From: Salinicola salarius
Lineage (GTDB): Bacteria > Pseudomonadota > Gammaproteobacteria > Pseudomonadales > Halomonadaceae
NCBI RefSeq assembly: GCF_003206135.1
Contig: NZ_PZJT01000016.1
Coordinates: 52,217-114,442 of the forward strand
Length of the DNA: 62,226 nucleotides
Reading direction: 5' to 3'
Below, piece by piece: positions 35,319 to 44,908 of the stretch (its first letter is position 1; every line of letters starts with the position of its first letter). Made by a program: the position numbers and the translations under genes. A model generated the notes under the pieces. That model ran no database searches and had not been told where the DNA came from. It saw nothing but the letters and a program-made list of their open reading frames with translations.

Positions 35319-36323
35319 TCATTCGGCGCCGCGAATTCCCTGCCCGGACAGTCGCCCGCGGTCATGCGGCGCATCCAGCGCCAGCGACGGCCCCAACGGA
35401 ACGATCCGGGTCGGATTGATCGTCGGATGGCTGTAATAGTAGTGGCGCTTGATGTGGTCGAAGTCCACCGTCTCCGCGATGCCCGGCCACTGATATAGCT
35501 CGCGCAGATAATTCGACAGGTTCGGAAAGTCGGCGATGCGCTGGCGATTGCACTTGAAGTGCCCATGGTAGACCGCATCGAAGCGTACCAGCGTCGTGAA
35601 CAGCCGGATATCGGCCTCGGTCAACCACTCACCCGCCAGATACCGCTGGCTCTCGAGCCGCGCTTCCAGACGGTCGAGACAGTCGAACAGCGCCACGAAA
35701 TGCTTCTCGTAGACCGCCTGCTCGGTTGCGAAGCCGGTCTTGTAGACGCCGTTGTTGACGTTGTCGTAGACGTCCGCATTGACCTCGTCGATGACGTCGC
35801 GCAGGTCGTCGGGATAGAAATCCAGACGGTTGCCGGTCAGTTCATCGAATGCCAAGTTGAGCATCCGCAGGATCTCTGCCGATTCGTTGTTGACGATGCG
35901 CCGCTGTTGCCGGTCCCATAACGCAGGCACCGTCACCCGGCCGGTGTAGCGAGGGTCGGTCAAGGTATAGAGCTGGTGATGGTAGTCGACATGGTTGACC
36001 TCATCGCCGCTCGATCCCTCGTCCACCCGATAGCTCCAGCCCTGGTCGAGCATCAACGGACTGGTATGGGAGACGCCGATCTCCGCCTCCAACCCCTTGA
36101 GCTTGCGCATGATCAGCGTGCGGTGCGCCCACGGACAGGCCAGCGATACGTAGAGATGATAACGTCCTCTTTCCGCCGCAAGCCCTGGCTGCCCTTGCGG
36201 CCCCGGCTCGCCGGCAGGCGTGATCCAGTCACGCAGCTTGGCGGACTCGCGCACGAATTCGCCGCCGTGGCTCTTGGTGTCATACCACTGGTCTCGCCAT
36301 TCTCCGTCGACAAGCAATCCCAT
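35319..36323 (-). CDS. yqjG: Glutathionyl-hydroquinone reductase (Xi-class GST)
   Basis: A 334-aa enzyme that removes glutathione from glutathionyl-hydroquinones. The thioredoxin-fold active site VSLACPWAHRTLI carries the catalytic cysteine, LMLDQGWSY-type and DPRYTGRVTVPALWD segments are typical, and an all-helical GST C-domain follows. It lies 111 bp downstream of a LysR-type gene on the same strand, which may regulate it. Together with WrbA at the window start it indicates quinone detoxification, though the two genes are 35 kb apart. Confidence 0.92.
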   Translation of the reverse strand: MGLLVDGEWRDQWYDTKSHGGEFVRESAKLRDWITPAGEPGPQGQPGLAAERGRYHLYVSLACPWAHRTLIMRKLKGLEAEIGVSHTSPLMLDQGWSYRVDEGSSGDEVNHVDYHHQLYTLTDPRYTGRVTVPALWDRQQRRIVNNESAEILRMLNLAFDELTGNRLDFYPDDLRDVIDEVNADVYDNVNNGVYKTGFATEQAVYEKHFVALFDCLDRLEARLESQRYLAGEWLTEADIRLFTTLVRFDAVYHGHFKCNRQRIADFPNLSNYLRELYQWPGIAETVDFDHIKRHYYYSHPTINPTRIVPLGPSLALDAPHDRGRLSGQGIRGAE

Positions 36324-36434
36324 GAGTCTCTCCTGTCAATGCCAGTGCGCGCCGTTCGGTGACGCGTGCCGTTAGATGCCGAATGGCTGACAGGATAGAC
36401 CTCTTCGGTCAGAGATCGAGCGTAATAACTCGGC

Positions 36435-37373
36435 TCATTCGTTCGGCTGCATCGATGCATTCGAGTTCTGCGGCCGGGCATCCTGTGGGCAGGTAGCGAC
36501 TACGCTGGCCATCAGCGCCTCGGCCAGGGCACGCGTCGCCGGGCCGGCGCCATCGATGTCACGATGCACGAGCTGCAGCGATACCCGGCGCACGCCACCT
36601 GCGCGCAACGGCAGCGCCTTCAGTCGCCCCTGGTCCAGCGCCGCGCGAATCCGCGTTTCCGGCACCCAGGCAAAGCCCAGCCCCCGCTCCAGCATGTCGA
36701 TCGATGTCGATAGGTGCCCCAGCGTCCAGCGCTGCTCGGCCTTCAGCCAGCCTGCATCGAGCCGGTGACGCACTGCGGAATCGCGAATGACCAGCTGCCG
36801 GTGCCGTTCCAGATCGCGCAAATCCAGCTCGCGCTCAAGCTGATGCAAGGGATGCCGGGGATGAGCCACCGCGATGAAAGGCACGTCGACGATGGATTGC
36901 CCCAGGAAGCCCTGGGCGCTGACTCCCGAGATGACGAGGTCGGCACGCCCCTCATACAACATTTCGACAGCACCATTGAGGACGGTTTCCTGCAACTGAA
37001 CGCGCACGTGCGGGAACGCGTCCGAGAACCGTGTCAACGCCTCGGCCAGGGCATCCGCCGGAAAGACCTGGTCCACGGCCAAGGTGACTTCCGCCTCGAG
37101 CCCGCCGGCGAGACGCTCGGCCACGTCTTCCAGCGAAGCAGCGTTCTCGATCAATTGCCGCGCTCGGCGCAGCAGGAGGGTTCCTGCCTCGGTAAGCACG
37201 ACCTGGCGTCCCTTGGGCTCGAAAAGCGCCACCCCCAGCTGCTCCTCGATCTTGTGGATCGCGTGATTGAGCGTCGACGGGCTTCGATGAATCACTTCTG
37301 CGGCCTTGGCAAATCCACCGTTATCGGCTACCGCCGCCAGCATTTGCCACTGCAGCAACGTCACTTTCGGCAC
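36435..37373 (-). CDS. LysR-family transcriptional regulator
   Basis: A 312-aa LysR protein with the N-terminal helix-turn-helix NGGFAKAAEVIHRSPSTLNH (about 18-37) and an effector domain starting near residue 93 (EAEVTLAVDQVFPADALAEA). The last 20 residues are polar and probably disordered. It precedes yqjG on the same strand. The effector is unknown; quinones are a possible but untested guess. Confidence 0.85.
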   Translation of the reverse strand: MPKVTLLQWQMLAAVADNGGFAKAAEVIHRSPSTLNHAIHKIEEQLGVALFEPKGRQVVLTEAGTLLLRRARQLIENAASLEDVAERLAGGLEAEVTLAVDQVFPADALAEALTRFSDAFPHVRVQLQETVLNGAVEMLYEGRADLVISGVSAQGFLGQSIVDVPFIAVAHPRHPLHQLERELDLRDLERHRQLVIRDSAVRHRLDAGWLKAEQRWTLGHLSTSIDMLERGLGFAWVPETRIRAALDQGRLKALPLRAGGVRRVSLQLVHRDIDGAGPATRALAEALMASVVATCPQDARPQNSNASMQPNE

Positions 37374-37828
37374 AACACTCTCCCGTTAGCCTCGAACGTT
37401 CATGCGCAGAAGAAGCGCCTGAAAGCCCAGCTTTTCTTCGATTCGGTATTCTGCCGTCAGATTAAGCGTCAGCGCCATGATCGTGACTGACCTGTGGTTA
37501 CGTTGCCGAAAAATCGCTCTACTCCTGGCAATCTTCTGGATCAATAAAATCCCTACAAACCTTTTACAGATGAAGATTCGGCTGGAAAACAGCGCTTTAT
37601 CACGCACCATGATGGTGCAAAACCATGCACCACTACCTTACATAAACTTACGCTCGGCACTCTCGCCCCCACACTTTCAGCTGATGCCTCAATCTCGCCA
37701 AGGCCCCGTGAGCCGCGGCCTCAGGCACTGTACTTAAATACAGACTAGGCAATTAACACCAGCTTAGGGTATGGTTCCCCGGCCTTTATTTAAATTTGTC
37801 ATCCTTTTTTATCCGGGCCCCCATTTTC
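37374..37828. other. A/T-rich gap between LysR and the M23 peptidase gene
   Basis: This 455-bp divergent region is clearly richer in A/T than its surroundings, especially 37490-37820, as expected for promoters of both genes. No conserved gene is visible. A TTG at 37796 in frame with the peptidase is a possible but unlikely start. Confidence 0.4.
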
Positions 37829-39505
37829 ATGCTGCGAATATTTCATTCGCTACCCCGCACGCACAAAGTGTTATTGCTTCCGGTCGCCACCATGGTCACC
37901 GTGCTGGGTACGCAAAAAATCATGGGCGTTTTCGGCGATGCCGACGACGTACAACAGCAAACTCCACTCGCGACGACGACCATTTCTCAATCGATCGTCA
38001 ATTCGGCCACCCGGAAAGAGGCGGCAGAACTCGCCTTTTCCTTCGGCGATTTAACGCAAGACATTCCCCTGGCGCAACTCAAGCCGCTGGAGGTAATGCA
38101 GGTCGATTTCATCTCCGAAGCGCAGGCTGACGAAGGCTCGACGACGCCTTCGCAGGCGCAGACAATCTCCCCCATCATCAAGCCGGCGATCGAACCCGAC
38201 GTCAAACAGGTAGCAATGCAGCTGCCTGCGAAAGACGTACAAGCCGCGTCCGACGACGATGACAGCGACATCGGGGGCACGTCTTACGAAGACTGGTCGT
38301 TCGACAATACGATGGATCCCTCCGGCGATACCGAGCTGGGTGACGAGATCGCTTCCAGGGAAACCTACGTTCCGGAATGGCAGAGTTATACCATTCAAAG
38401 CGGCGACTCCTTCGCTTTGACTGCCGAAAGAACGCTGGGTCTCGCGTACAGCGACGTGATGCAGATCCTCAACACCGTACCGGATCAGAAGGTCCTGACC
38501 CGTTGGCGTGTCGGCAATAGCTTCGACTACAAGCTCGACGAGAACGGCCAGCTGTTGGCACTGCGCGTGATGAAGGATCCTCGTGAGGGTTACCTGATCC
38601 AGCGCGACGATGAATCGGCCGACTTTGCCTATTCACCGATCGAGAAAGCCGGTGAAGCCGCTCAGCGCATGTTCAGCGGCACGGTCAATGGCTCGTTCGC
38701 ACTATCGGCTCAATCGACGGGGCTCTCCAACGCGGAGGTCTCCGAGCTCACCAATGTGCTGTCCAAGAAGCTCGATTTCCGTCGCGACGCACGGGCCGGC
38801 GATCGGTTCCGGGTACTGGTGGAGTCCGACATGATCGACGGGCACCCTCTGGATTCCAAGGTGCTAGCTGCGGAATACGAGGGCGAGCGCATGAATCTGA
38901 CGGTGCTTCGCAACAGCGCCGACGACCATTTCTACACCCCGGATGGCAACAGCCTCGACCCGGCTTTCAACCGTTACCCTTTCCAGGGTCATTACCGCAT
39001 CAGCTCCTCGTTCAACCTGCGTCGGCATCACCCGGTCACCGGGCGCATCAGCCCGCATAAAGGCACCGACTTCGCGATGCGCAGCGGCACGCCCGTCGAC
39101 GCGCCGGCCGATGGTGTCGTCGAACGCGTGGTCAACCACCCCATTGCCGGTCGTTACATTACCATTCGGCACAATAACGGTTATGTGACTCGCTTCCTTC
39201 ACTTGAGCAAGGCCCTGGTCAAACCCGGCGAACACGTCAAGATGGGCGAGGAGATCGCGCTCTCGGGCAGCACCGGTCGCGTTACCGGCCCTCACCTGCA
39301 CTACGAGGTACTGGTCAACAATCACCAGGTCGATGCCATGCGCGTGAAACTGCCGGAATCCCAGAGCCTGCGTGGCGATGCCCTCGCCGCCTTCAAGCGC
39401 GAATCGGAAAATCTGCTGGCCAAGCTGGATCGGCGGAGTGAAAACGAACCGGCTATCGCGCAGGTGAAAGTCAAGAAAGGCGACGACGCCGACGACAACA
39501 CCTGA
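37829..39505 (+). CDS. M23-family murein endopeptidase (MepM-like) with LysM/OapA-type domain
   Basis: A 558-aa envelope protein. A membrane anchor or signal lies near the N-terminus (KVLLLPVATMVTVLG, about 15-29), followed by an acidic low-complexity region rich in D, E, Q and S (about 60-170). A LysM/OapA-like module starts at WQSYTIQSGDSFALTAERT (about 180). The zinc peptidase domain is at the end, with HKGTDFAMRSGTPVDAPADG and GPHLHYEV giving the HxxxD and HxH ligands. It cuts peptide cross-links to allow wall growth. A strong terminator follows. The N-terminus is less GC-rich than the rest. Confidence 0.88.
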   Translation: MLRIFHSLPRTHKVLLLPVATMVTVLGTQKIMGVFGDADDVQQQTPLATTTISQSIVNSATRKEAAELAFSFGDLTQDIPLAQLKPLEVMQVDFISEAQADEGSTTPSQAQTISPIIKPAIEPDVKQVAMQLPAKDVQAASDDDDSDIGGTSYEDWSFDNTMDPSGDTELGDEIASRETYVPEWQSYTIQSGDSFALTAERTLGLAYSDVMQILNTVPDQKVLTRWRVGNSFDYKLDENGQLLALRVMKDPREGYLIQRDDESADFAYSPIEKAGEAAQRMFSGTVNGSFALSAQSTGLSNAEVSELTNVLSKKLDFRRDARAGDRFRVLVESDMIDGHPLDSKVLAAEYEGERMNLTVLRNSADDHFYTPDGNSLDPAFNRYPFQGHYRISSSFNLRRHHPVTGRISPHKGTDFAMRSGTPVDAPADGVVERVVNHPIAGRYITIRHNNGYVTRFLHLSKALVKPGEHVKMGEEIALSGSTGRVTGPHLHYEVLVNNHQVDAMRVKLPESQSLRGDALAAFKRESENLLAKLDRRSENEPAIAQVKVKKGDDADDNT

Positions 39506-39528
39506 GATTACGGGTCTCCCGTTCATCG

Positions 39529-39552
39529 AGCCCTGCTTCGGCAGGGCTTTTT
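39529..39552 (+). terminator. Intrinsic terminator of the M23 peptidase gene
   Basis: AGCCCTGC (39529-39536) pairs with GCAGGGCT (39541-39548) around a stable TTCG loop and is followed by TTTTT. It is 24 bp after the stop codon. Confidence 0.92.
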
Positions 39553-39831
39553 CGTTGCTGCCGTCTGGCTCTCCCTCGCCAGCGCAGGGATAGGTGCCGG
39601 CCGCCAGGAGATCACGCGACCGGTTTTTGTTGCGGATGTGAGAAAAGGGAGTAGCGCTTTCGGCGTCGTGGGGCCATTCTGATAACGACTTCATCCGTCA
39701 GAGAGGTAAAGCCGAGACAGTCTTTACGTTCCAACGATAGTGGCACTGACGGAGTGAGTCGGGCGACATCGAGCTGTCACCGCACTCTGTCAGGGTCGAG
39801 AAGCCTTGAACTCACAGGAGTGCTTTTGCCG

Positions 39832-41247
39832 ATGGTGCGAATCGACAAGAAAGCGAACAGGCTCTACGTACTGGACACCAATGTCCTGATCCACGACCCA
39901 ACAGCCCTCTACCACTTCGAAGAGCATGACGTCGTCATCCCGATGACGGTGCTCGAGGAGCTCGACAAACACAAGAACGGCATGCGCGAGATCGCGCGCA
40001 CGGCCCGACAAATCAGCCGTACCCTATCCGACCTCACCGCTCACGTTACCCCCCAGGAGATCCAGCAAGGCATCCCCATTCCTCGCGTGACCGGCGGCTC
40101 TGCCGGCCGCCTGCGTTTCCTCTGCTACCGAGACCTGGCGCCGCTGGAGACACTGGAAAACTCGCCGGACAACCGCATCCTCGCCGAAACCTGCCGGCTC
40201 CGCGATGAACGGCCGGATGCCTCAGTCATCCTGGTGACCAAGGACATCAACCTGCGAGTCAAGGCCACGGCACTCAACGTGCCGGTCGAAGACTATCTCA
40301 ATGACAAGGCGTTCGATGACCTCGACGCGATGATCGAAGGCGCAAAGGTCTACGCCGACGCAGGCCGCGACGGTCGCAGTCTGTGGGAGTCGCTGGACGT
40401 CGAAGTCATGGTCGAACGCGCCGACGGTCACACCTTCTACCACCTGGAAGGCCGCATTCCAGAGGACTGGCATGTGGGAATGCTCGTTTCCGACAGCGAC
40501 AACGGCGCGGAATTCGAAGCCATCGTGCGCAGCCACGGGCCCAGCAAGGCGACGCTGCAATTGCTGACCAACTACCGGCATCACGGCGGCGTCTGGGGCG
40601 TGCATGCCCACGACAGCCGTCAGAACTTCGCCCTCAACCTGTTGATGGACCCCACCATCGACTTCCTCACCCTCGCGGGTAGCGCGGGCACCGGAAAGAC
40701 CTTCATGACGCTGGCGGCTGCGCTGCAGCAGACGCTGGATGGCAAGCAGTTCGAACGTATCGTCTTCACGCGGGCGCCCATTCCGATGGGAGAGGATATC
40801 GGCTTCCTGCCGGGCACCGAGGAAGAGAAGATGTCGCCGTGGATGGGCGCCTTCCACGACAACATGGACAACCTGCTACGTGACGAGCGTGAGGGCTCGT
40901 CCAGCTGGAACGATGGCGCGACCCGCCAACTGATCGGCTCGCGCGTGCAGATCCGCTCACCCACGTTCATGCGCGGACGCACGCTGAACGACACTTTCCT
41001 GATCATCGACGAGGCTCAGAACTTCACGCCCAAGCAACTCAAATCCCTGATCACGCGTGCCGGGCGCAATACCAAGATCGTCTGCCTGGGTAACGTCGGC
41101 CAGATCGATACGCCCTATCTCACGGCCAATACCTGCGGTATGGCCGCAGTGGTGGAACGCTTTCGCGACTGGCCCCATGCCGGTCACATCACCCTGAAGA
41201 GCGTCGAGCGCTCGAGGCTTGCCCTGGCGGCGGAAGAACTGCTCTAG
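39832..41247 (+). CDS. PIN-PhoH family ATPase (YlaK-like)
   Basis: A 471-aa fusion. The N-terminal PIN nuclease domain (about 1-150) has YVLDTNVLIHDP, TVLEELDKHK and a later DxxI(L)AE-type acidic set. The C-terminal PhoH ATPase has Walker A GSAGTGKTF and Walker B FLIIDEAQNFTPKQL. Such proteins resemble toxin-linked RNA helicase/nucleases, but no antitoxin-sized gene sits next to it. The start is ambiguous: the ATG at 39832 lies 11 bases from AGGAG, while an in-frame TTG at 39826 and GTG at 39820 are closer. The first residues conserved in the family begin just after 39832. Confidence 0.9.
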   Translation: MVRIDKKANRLYVLDTNVLIHDPTALYHFEEHDVVIPMTVLEELDKHKNGMREIARTARQISRTLSDLTAHVTPQEIQQGIPIPRVTGGSAGRLRFLCYRDLAPLETLENSPDNRILAETCRLRDERPDASVILVTKDINLRVKATALNVPVEDYLNDKAFDDLDAMIEGAKVYADAGRDGRSLWESLDVEVMVERADGHTFYHLEGRIPEDWHVGMLVSDSDNGAEFEAIVRSHGPSKATLQLLTNYRHHGGVWGVHAHDSRQNFALNLLMDPTIDFLTLAGSAGTGKTFMTLAAALQQTLDGKQFERIVFTRAPIPMGEDIGFLPGTEEEKMSPWMGAFHDNMDNLLRDEREGSSSWNDGATRQLIGSRVQIRSPTFMRGRTLNDTFLIIDEAQNFTPKQLKSLITRAGRNTKIVCLGNVGQIDTPYLTANTCGMAAVVERFRDWPHAGHITLKSVERSRLALAAEELL

Positions 41248-41277
41248 ATCCATTTCCCTTCGAACCCAGACGCAAAC

Positions 41278-41302
41278 GCCCCGGCCAAGCCGGGGCATTT
41301 GT
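41278..41302. terminator. Possible terminator between convergent phoH-like and zinc-ribbon genes
   Basis: GCCCCGG (41278-41284) pairs with CCGGGGC (41290-41296). On the plus strand it is followed by ATTTGTGTT and on the minus by GTTTGCG, so it may end transcription from both sides though neither T-run is strong. Confidence 0.6.
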
Positions 41303-41326
41303 GTTCGACACTCACCGCATCGCGCT

Positions 41327-41566
41327 TCAATAGTCGTCTTCAGAAGGCTTCTTGTTGTTCATGACGTCTTCGATCAACTGCTCGGATTCGCTGCGCGGCG
41401 TCTCTGCCATGATCCGCTCGGCCTCTTCCCAGGAGCAGACCTCCGCGTTGCAGGAGGTGCAATAGACATGGTCGTCCGCGGATTTGGCCTGGGAAACCTT
41501 CATCATGTGGTTGCCACAATTGGGGCACCCCTTGGGCATACGAAACTCTTCGGAAAAATCTGACAT
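41327..41566 (-). CDS. Small zinc-ribbon protein
   Basis: A 79-aa protein with two cysteine pairs, CPNCGNH (about 16-22) and CTSCNAEVC (about 36-44), forming a zinc ribbon. The C-terminus is acidic and polar (SEQLIEDVMNNKKPSEDDY). Its start at 41566 has an AAGGAGT site; the longer open frame upstream is spurious. Function unknown; such ribbons often bind nucleic acid or protein. Confidence 0.82.
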   Translation of the reverse strand: MSDFSEEFRMPKGCPNCGNHMMKVSQAKSADDHVYCTSCNAEVCSWEEAERIMAETPRSESEQLIEDVMNNKKPSEDDY

Positions 41567-41702
41567 GGCGTCACTCCTTGTCGGCCACTGAATGTCGTGT
41601 TGAAAATGTCTGTGTTGAGTGTAGTCGAGTTGCGGGTGCCTGCGGCGATATCTTCCTGACGCGCCAGGAAATCGAAGCGAGCTCAGCACCGCAGACGACG
41701 CA

Positions 41703-42332
41703 TCAGCGCCGCCAGACGATACAAAGATTGTTGGCCGGCAATTCATGGGTCGCCTCGCACCTCAGCCCATTGTCGCCGGCCAGGGCCTCGACCGCTTCGA
41801 GATCGCGAACGCCCCACCGTAAATCTCGCGAGCGCAGGTCTGCATCGAACGCGGCGTTACTGGGCGCAGTGTGCTCGCCATGGCGCCGGAAAGGCCCGTA
41901 AACCACCAGCACGCCACCCGCCGGAAGTCGCCGGCCAGCCTCGGCAAACAGCGCTTCGCTCGCATCCCAGGGCGAAATGTGCAACAGATTGATGCAGACG
42001 ATCGCGACAAGATCCGGCAGCACCGGCCACTGCTCGGTGACATCGAGACAGATCGGCGCCGCCAGATTGTCCAGCGCCTCGGCTTCGCGCCAGGCCGCGA
42101 TCGATGCCAGCGCCGTCTCGCTGGGGTCCGAAGGCTGCCAGCAGAGTGGCGCCAGATGGCGGGCAAAGTGGACCGCGTGCTCGCCGTTGCCGCTGGCGAT
42201 TTCCAGCACCCGCCCCGTCTGAGGCAACGCTGATCGCAACACGGCCAGGATCGGCTCCCGATTGCGCCGGGCCGAGGGGCTGGACAGGCGCCGATCGGCT
42301 CCCTCGCGCTCGAGGCTATCCATGCTGTTCAT
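41703..42332 (-). CDS. DUF938 family SAM-dependent methyltransferase-like protein
   Basis: A 209-aa class I methyltransferase-fold protein. The SAM loop VLEIASGNGEHAVHFA (about 41-56), an INLLHISPWD segment (where DUF938 proteins have a catalytic-like stretch) and the end ANNLCIVWRR are typical. The role of DUF938 is unknown. It starts 12 bp after the stop of the esterase gene and is likely co-transcribed with it. Starts at 42332 and 42323 are both possible. Confidence 0.82.
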   Translation of the reverse strand: MNSMDSLEREGADRRLSSPSARRNREPILAVLRSALPQTGRVLEIASGNGEHAVHFARHLAPLCWQPSDPSETALASIAAWREAEALDNLAAPICLDVTEQWPVLPDLVAIVCINLLHISPWDASEALFAEAGRRLPAGGVLVVYGPFRRHGEHTAPSNAAFDADLRSRDLRWGVRDLEAVEALAGDNGLRCEATHELPANNLCIVWRR

Positions 42333-42344
42333 GGCGAACTCCGA

Positions 42345-43010
42345 TCATCCCAGCGTCGCGGTCAACCAGGCCGCGATGTCCTGTGCCTGCTCCGGGCAGA
42401 GGCTATGCCCCATTTCGTAGGTCCGGTAATTGACCGGATACCCCAGCGCCTCGACCTTTTCCGCGCCTTCCCGACCCAGCGATTCCGGGACGACCGGATC
42501 GGCCGAGCCATGATGGACTTCGATGGGAAGGCGACGATTGGCCTCTGCCAGTTCGATGCTGTCGGCCGTGGCGAAGTAGGTCGACAGCGCCAGCAGGCCT
42601 GCCAGTGGCTTCGGATAGGAGAGCGCCGCCTCGTAAGCCACCGCCCCGCCCTGGGAAAAGCCGGCGATCACGATGCGACGGCTGTCGATGCCGGCGGCGA
42701 TCTGTTCGTCGATCAACCCGTGGACCCGCCTGGCCGATGCCCGCAGCTGCTCGACATCGACCCGCCGCCCCAGATTCATCTCGAGAATGTCGTACCACGC
42801 CGGCATCGTCATGCCGCCATTGACGGTGACCGGCAGTTGCGGCGCGTGGGGCAGCACGAAGCGAACGGCCAGGGAATCGGGTAACCCCAGCGCCGGTATC
42901 AGCGGCTCGAAATCATGACCGTCCGCCCCCAACCCGTGAAGCAGAATGACGCAGGCATCGGCTTGTCGCCCGTTCGTCGGTTCAATGATCAGTTCTTGCG
43001 CAGATGCCAT
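42345..43010 (-). CDS. Carboxylesterase/phospholipase-family serine hydrolase
   Basis: A 221-aa alpha/beta hydrolase of the short acyl-esterase family. The oxyanion segment LLHGLGADGHDF is near residue 24, the nucleophile serine lies in GFSQGG, the aspartate in HGSADPVVP and the histidine in MGHSLC. It is probably cytoplasmic, since no signal peptide is seen. A short degenerate repeat lies upstream. Confidence 0.88.
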   Translation of the reverse strand: MASAQELIIEPTNGRQADACVILLHGLGADGHDFEPLIPALGLPDSLAVRFVLPHAPQLPVTVNGGMTMPAWYDILEMNLGRRVDVEQLRASARRVHGLIDEQIAAGIDSRRIVIAGFSQGGAVAYEAALSYPKPLAGLLALSTYFATADSIELAEANRRLPIEVHHGSADPVVPESLGREGAEKVEALGYPVNYRTYEMGHSLCPEQAQDIAAWLTATLG

Positions 43011-43093
43011 ATTGGATCGTCCTCGTCGCCCCGGTTTGGATTCAAGATTCTCACTGCCCAGTTTAACGTGCCATCCAAAAGCTTGTCCGCTGC

Positions 43094-43155
43094 GTAGTTC
43101 GAGGAGTAGCTCGATGCGTAGTTCAATGAGTAAGTTCGATGGGTAAGTTCGATGA
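43094..43155. repeat. Five degenerate 12-13 bp tandem units
   Basis: Units GTAGTTCGAGGA, GTAGCTCGATGC, GTAGTTCAATGA, GTAAGTTCGATGG and GTAAGTTCGATGA run head to tail in the gap between the divergent esterase and sulfatase-like genes. They differ from the heptamer arrays in unit length but share a GTAG(C/T)TCG core. Confidence 0.75.
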
Positions 43156-43231
43156 ACTGGCCACAGCGCCTCATCCCACCCTGACGGACCGATGCTATGC
43201 TGAATCGCCGGACCCGACTCAAGGACGAGCC

Positions 43232-44908
43232 ATGATGTCTTTTCTCGACCGGGCGCCTCGCTGGTGCCTGGTGCTGGCCCTGCTGTCGCTCAATGTCTTG
43301 CTGCTGACGCCGGAACTGCCCTGGGCCGGGTTCCCGCCACGGCACTGGATCGCACTCGAAGCACCGCTGGTCGTCGGGCTGCTGGCGCTGTTGCCGCCCA
43401 CTCCCTGGCGACGCTGGATCGCCGGTCTGGTGGCCTTTGCAGCGCTGGCGATCGTGCTCGGTGCTGCCGGCGATGCTCTGACTCAGACCATGCAGGGGCG
43501 GTCGCTGAACGTCTATACCGACATCAAGCTGATCCCCATTCTGATCGAGCTGGTCGTGACCAATCTTGGCCTGCCGCTGGCAATCGCCGGCCTGCTGGTC
43601 ATTGGCCTGGCTCTGCTCGCCCTTGGCCTCGTGTTGACGAAACTGCTGCAGGGCTTTCATGGCCGCAACACGTCGCGCGGGTTCGCGCTGTTGCTGATTC
43701 TGCTGGGAGGTGCGGGACTGGCCCGCATCGACGCCATGCACCGCGACGAGACGACGGGACTGACAGCCAGGATCGGCCATTCCGCAGTGAGCTTCGTGGC
43801 CTTCGAATGGCAGCGTGCACGGGAGACTCGCCAGGCAATGGCGGCATTCGGCCGCCAGCTGTACGAAGACGACTACGCCTACGCCGGGCCCGAAGGACAG
43901 CCACTGCCGGGACTGGCCGATACCGACGTCATCCTGAGCTTCATCGAATCCTACGGCGTCGCCGCCATCGAGCGCGCACCGTTCGAGGCCGAGATTCAGC
44001 CACGCCTCGGCAAGGTCGAAAGCCAGCTCGCCGACGCCGGCCTCTCGGTCGTCACCGGGCGCGTCACCGCCGCCACGCTGGGCGGGCAATCCTGGCTCAA
44101 TCACGCCACCTTCACCAGCGGCCTGCCGGTCACGTCCCAGTTGCGCTTCGAGCTGATGATCAACAGCCCGCATTCGACTCTGATCGACGATTTCAAGGCC
44201 ACTGGCCACGACACCATCGCCCTCATGCCGGGCATCATCCGGGATTGGCCGGAAGGCGATCTCTACGGTTACGACGACATCCACACCTCGGAAAGCATGG
44301 GCTATCGCGGGCCTGCGATGGGCTGGGCAAGCATGCCGGACCAGTTCACCTGGCAACGGGTCGAGGACTACGTCCTGTCACGCCATGACGGTCCGACCTT
44401 CACCGAGTTGGCCACGCTCTCGAGCCACGCCCCGTGGTCGCCGGTGATCGATGTGATCGATGACTGGACGTCGATCGGCGACGGCCGGGTTTTCGATCGT
44501 TGGGAAGGTGCGGGCGAGGATTACGCCACGCTGTGGCAGGACACGGCGGCAATGCGCCGAAACTACGCCCCGGCGATCGACTATGCGCTACAGGCCGTCA
44601 GCGGCTTTGCCCGCCGCTACCTGGGCCAGGACAGCAGCAGGAACCGGACGCTGCTGATGGTGCTCGGCGATCACCAGGCTGCGCCGGCGATCATTGGCGA
44701 AAACCCCGGCCGGGACGTGCCGCTGCATGTCATCAGCGACGATCCGACGTTGCTCCGAGGGTTCATCGACAACGGTTTCCGGCCCGGCATGTTCCCGCCC
44801 GGGCCGGATGCCGCGATTCCCATGGAGGGGATGCGCGGCCTGCTGCACCGGCTCTACGGCAACCTTACTCCTGATGAGACGGCGCCGACTTCAGGTTACG
44901 GCTCTTGA
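43232..44908 (+). CDS. Membrane-anchored sulfatase/alkaline-phosphatase superfamily protein
   Basis: A 558-aa protein with about four to five N-terminal membrane helices (up to about residue 165) and a large periplasmic domain of the sulfatase/LtaS-like fold. Metal-site style motifs are VILSFIESYG (about 232) and MVLGDHQAAP near the C-terminus; GGQSWLNHATFTSG probably carries the nucleophile. It is likely to transfer or hydrolyse a phospho-head group in the envelope, but the substrate is unknown. The ATG at 43232 has AAGGACGAG upstream. Its last 44 bp overlap the end of the convergent terC gene. Confidence 0.8.
   Translation: MMSFLDRAPRWCLVLALLSLNVLLLTPELPWAGFPPRHWIALEAPLVVGLLALLPPTPWRRWIAGLVAFAALAIVLGAAGDALTQTMQGRSLNVYTDIKLIPILIELVVTNLGLPLAIAGLLVIGLALLALGLVLTKLLQGFHGRNTSRGFALLLILLGGAGLARIDAMHRDETTGLTARIGHSAVSFVAFEWQRARETRQAMAAFGRQLYEDDYAYAGPEGQPLPGLADTDVILSFIESYGVAAIERAPFEAEIQPRLGKVESQLADAGLSVVTGRVTAATLGGQSWLNHATFTSGLPVTSQLRFELMINSPHSTLIDDFKATGHDTIALMPGIIRDWPEGDLYGYDDIHTSESMGYRGPAMGWASMPDQFTWQRVEDYVLSRHDGPTFTELATLSSHAPWSPVIDVIDDWTSIGDGRVFDRWEGAGEDYATLWQDTAAMRRNYAPAIDYALQAVSGFARRYLGQDSSRNRTLLMVLGDHQAAPAIIGENPGRDVPLHVISDDPTLLRGFIDNGFRPGMFPPGPDAAIPMEGMRGLLHRLYGNLTPDETAPTSGYGS

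Noticed and set aside
39832..41247. Toxin-antitoxin module based on the PIN domain
   Set aside because: The PIN is fused to a PhoH ATPase and no small antitoxin gene lies beside it.
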